Assembly: GCA_029266015.1 (NCBI GenBank)
Contig: JAJUFK010000119.1
Location: 1 to 7,198, forward strand
DNA length: 7,198 nt
Direction of reading: 5' to 3'
DNA from: Bacteroidota bacterium
Lineage (GTDB): Bacteria; Bacteroidota; Bacteroidia; Bacteroidales; UBA1715
Part shown: positions 5,498 through 7,198 of the stretch, piece by piece
How positions within the stretch are numbered: position 1 is the first letter of the stretch
Layout: each line of letters starts with the position of its first letter
Position numbers and translations under genes: made by a program
Notes under the pieces: generated by a model
What the model was told of the DNA's origin: nothing
Database searches by the model: none
The model's input: only the letters and a program-made list of their open reading frames with translations

Positions 5498-7051
5498 ATG
5501 TTTACCGATTCACAAATTTTAGAAATCAAAAACTATGGGCTTCAAGTTGAAACTGTAGAAAAACAAATAGAACGCTTTAAAATCGGATTTCCAACTATAA
5601 ATATTACAGCAACCGCAACTATTGGCAACGGCATAATACAATGTGATGAAAAAGAAGCATTGAAATATGCCAAACTTTTTGATAAAAAAAAGAAACGTAA
5701 AAAAATTGTAAAATTTGTACCTGCTTCGGGAGCAGCAACACGTATGTTTAAAATGCTGTATACCATGCTCGAAACGTATGACAGCAGTGAAGAATCATAC
5801 AAAAAACTATTCTCAAACAAAGGACTACATACCCCCGCCGGTTTTATTGAAAATATCGAAAAATTTGCATTTTTCCCCCAACTGAGTCAAATTCTTGCAT
5901 CCGACGGCTATTCTATAGAAGAACTTTTACAAAAAAAAGATTATACAACCATACTTACATATATTTTAACTGAAAAAGGATTAAATTATGGTAATTTACC
6001 CAAAGGTCTGTTATTGTTTCATTCCTATGGGAATATATACCGTACAGCTTTAGAAGAACATCTGGTAGAAGGAGCTTTGTATGCCAAAAATCATAATAAA
6101 GATGTATACATACACTTTACGGTTTCACCTGAATTTATTCAAGGATTTAAATCAAAAGTAGCTGAAACTAAATATTCATATCAGGAAACATATTCGGTAA
6201 AATACTATACCGACTATAGTATTCAAAAACCAAGTACCGATACCATTGCAGTAAATGTAGACAATACCCCATTTATAAACAATGACGGAAGTTTGTTGTT
6301 TAGACCTGCCGGACATGGTGCTCTAATTGAAAATTTAAATGATTTAGATTTTGATATAATCTTTATAAAAAATATAGACAATGTTGTTCCTGATTCTCAA
6401 AAAGATAAAACAATATTGTATAAAAAAGTATTAGGCGGAATTTTAATTCATTATCAGTCTGCCATATTCAAATTTTACGATAAAATTTCAAAAAGCAAAC
6501 ATTTATCTGATAAACGATTCCGACTAGTTACAAAATTTATATCGGAAGAATTACAATTTAAATTTCCTGAAGGATTTGAGACATGGCCCCGAAATGATTG
6601 TAAAGAATATATATTAGGAATTTTAAACAGACCTATACGAGTATGCGGAATGGTAAAAAATGAAGGAGAACCGGGTGGAGGTCCATTTTTTGTTTTAGAA
6701 AAAGATGGTTCACAAACTCTCCAAATAATTGAAAAAGCTCAAATTGACACAAAAAACAAACAACAATTAGATTTTTTAAATGCATCAACACACTTTAATC
6801 CTGTAGATTTAGTATGCGGAATTAAAGATGCAAATGGTAAAAAATATAATTTAACTGAATTTGTTGATGCAGAATCAGGTATAATAACCACAAAGAGTAA
6901 AGACGGTAAAGAATTAAAAGCATTAGAATTACCGGGATTATGGAACGGAGCAATGGCAAATTGGAACACGATTTTTGTTGAAGTTCCTATAGAAACCTTC
7001 AATCCGGTAAAAGAAGTGACCGACCTACTTCGCAAAGAACATATACAATAG
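5498..7051 (+). CDS. DUF4301 family protein, putative UDPGP-type nucleotidyltransferase
   Basis: This 517-residue protein belongs to DUF4301, a family known mostly from Bacteroidota and without an assigned function. Its motifs follow the order of UDP-sugar pyrophosphorylases (UDPGP type, GT-A fold). VPASGAATRMFK (74-85) resembles the nucleotide-binding loop GGxGTRM with a following Lys. RPAGHGALIENL (269-280) resembles the GNGG/GHG base-binding block. IIFIKNIDNV (287-296) ends in a D-N pair like the metal-binding VDN. LQIIEKAQID (408-417) resembles the VEYSEI sugar-binding segment, and HFNPVDLV (432-439) the later FN block. A transfer between NTP and a sugar 1-phosphate is therefore my inference; the substrate is unknown. 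Residues 62-72 are Lys-rich. There is no signal peptide or membrane segment, so it is probably cytoplasmic. The gene has its own promoter and lies 2 bases before a probable TPR gene. Confidence 0.85.
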   Translation: MFTDSQILEIKNYGLQVETVEKQIERFKIGFPTINITATATIGNGIIQCDEKEALKYAKLFDKKKKRKKIVKFVPASGAATRMFKMLYTMLETYDSSEESYKKLFSNKGLHTPAGFIENIEKFAFFPQLSQILASDGYSIEELLQKKDYTTILTYILTEKGLNYGNLPKGLLLFHSYGNIYRTALEEHLVEGALYAKNHNKDVYIHFTVSPEFIQGFKSKVAETKYSYQETYSVKYYTDYSIQKPSTDTIAVNVDNTPFINNDGSLLFRPAGHGALIENLNDLDFDIIFIKNIDNVVPDSQKDKTILYKKVLGGILIHYQSAIFKFYDKISKSKHLSDKRFRLVTKFISEELQFKFPEGFETWPRNDCKEYILGILNRPIRVCGMVKNEGEPGGGPFFVLEKDGSQTLQIIEKAQIDTKNKQQLDFLNASTHFNPVDLVCGIKDANGKKYNLTEFVDAESGIITTKSKDGKELKALELPGLWNGAMANWNTIFVEVPIETFNPVKEVTDLLRKEHIQ

Positions 7052-7053
7052 CT

Positions 7054-7198
7054 ATGGACGAAGACAACGATACTATTTTTAACAATAACGACTATTTAGC
7101 AATTTTTGAACGATGCGAACATATGCTTGATTCAAAAATTGAAACATATTTTGATGTATACGAATTTACCGAGTTACTTGATAATTATATAGAACAAG
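7054..7198 (+). CDS. probable TPR-repeat protein, N-terminal fragment (3' end outside the window)
   Basis: An open frame starts 2 bases after the DUF4301 stop and runs to the window edge, giving 48 residues. The first 15 are acidic and Asn-rich. FDVYEFTELLDNYIEQ (33-48) follows. Many Bacteroidota TPR proteins that I recall begin this way: a short acidic head, then a helix with an FDV-EF-LLD-Y pattern before the first repeat. No TPR unit is visible yet, so the family call rests on this lead-in only. The close spacing suggests cotranscription and coupled translation with the DUF4301 gene. A TPR scaffold of unknown partner is the best guess. Confidence 0.6.
   Translation, partial: MDEDNDTIFNNNDYLAIFERCEHMLDSKIETYFDVYEFTELLDNYIEQ

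Noticed and set aside
5684..5691. Run of eight A in the DUF4301 gene as a programmed frameshift site (another at 5931-5938)
   Set aside because: The zero frame continues through both runs with family-typical sequence, and no alternative frame of note opens after them. They encode ordinary Lys-rich segments.
1..7198. CRISPR array, tRNA or rRNA genes, riboswitch or T-box leader
   Set aside because: No spaced direct repeats were seen. The gaps between genes are too short or lack the conserved parts of tRNAs, T-boxes or known riboswitches.
1..7198. A defence, toxin-antitoxin or other new multi-gene system
   Set aside because: All complete genes except GSCFA and DUF4301 are standard housekeeping enzymes, and those two are widespread families in this phylum with no defence-like neighbours in view.

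Overview
The window looks like a housekeeping segment of an AT-rich chromosome from the phylum Bacteroidota, probably Bacteroidales or a relative. Four things point there: a glutamyl-tRNA synthetase with the Bacteroidota-type insertion after its KLSKR motif, two families found mainly in this phylum (GSCFA and DUF4301), good matches to the Bacteroidota sigma factor promoter (TTG, about 19 bp, TAnnTTTG), and the absence of Shine-Dalgarno sequences before most starts. All genes read on the plus strand.

Layout. Bases 1-138 hold the 3' end of an IS982-family insertion sequence: the last 40 codons of its transposase and a probable right end. A 117-base AT-rich leader with a TATATTTG box follows. 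Then come gltX (256-1785) and, 4 bases later, a GSCFA-domain protein (1790-2773). A well-formed promoter at 2764-2793 starts a compact amino-acid unit: trpB (2808-3995), trpA (4014-4787) and hisH (4792-5379), with gaps of 18 and 4 bases. The 118-base gap 5380-5497 carries a weak AT-rich hairpin and another promoter. It leads into a DUF4301 protein (5498-7051) and, 2 bases later, the start of a probable TPR protein that runs off the window (7054 onward).

How the genes work together. TrpB and TrpA are the two subunits of tryptophan synthase. HisH is the glutaminase subunit of imidazole glycerol phosphate synthase and needs HisF, which is not in the window. No other trp or his gene is present, so this is a mixed, pared-down amino-acid operon. 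GltX charges tRNA-Glu. The GSCFA protein looks like an SGNH-type hydrolase of unknown substrate. The DUF4301 protein carries motifs in the order expected of a UDPGP-type sugar-1-phosphate nucleotidyltransferase.

I do not see a clearly new multi-gene system. The points most worth following are the nucleotidyltransferase-like reading of DUF4301, the trpB-trpA-hisH arrangement, and the insertion sequence end directly upstream of gltX.
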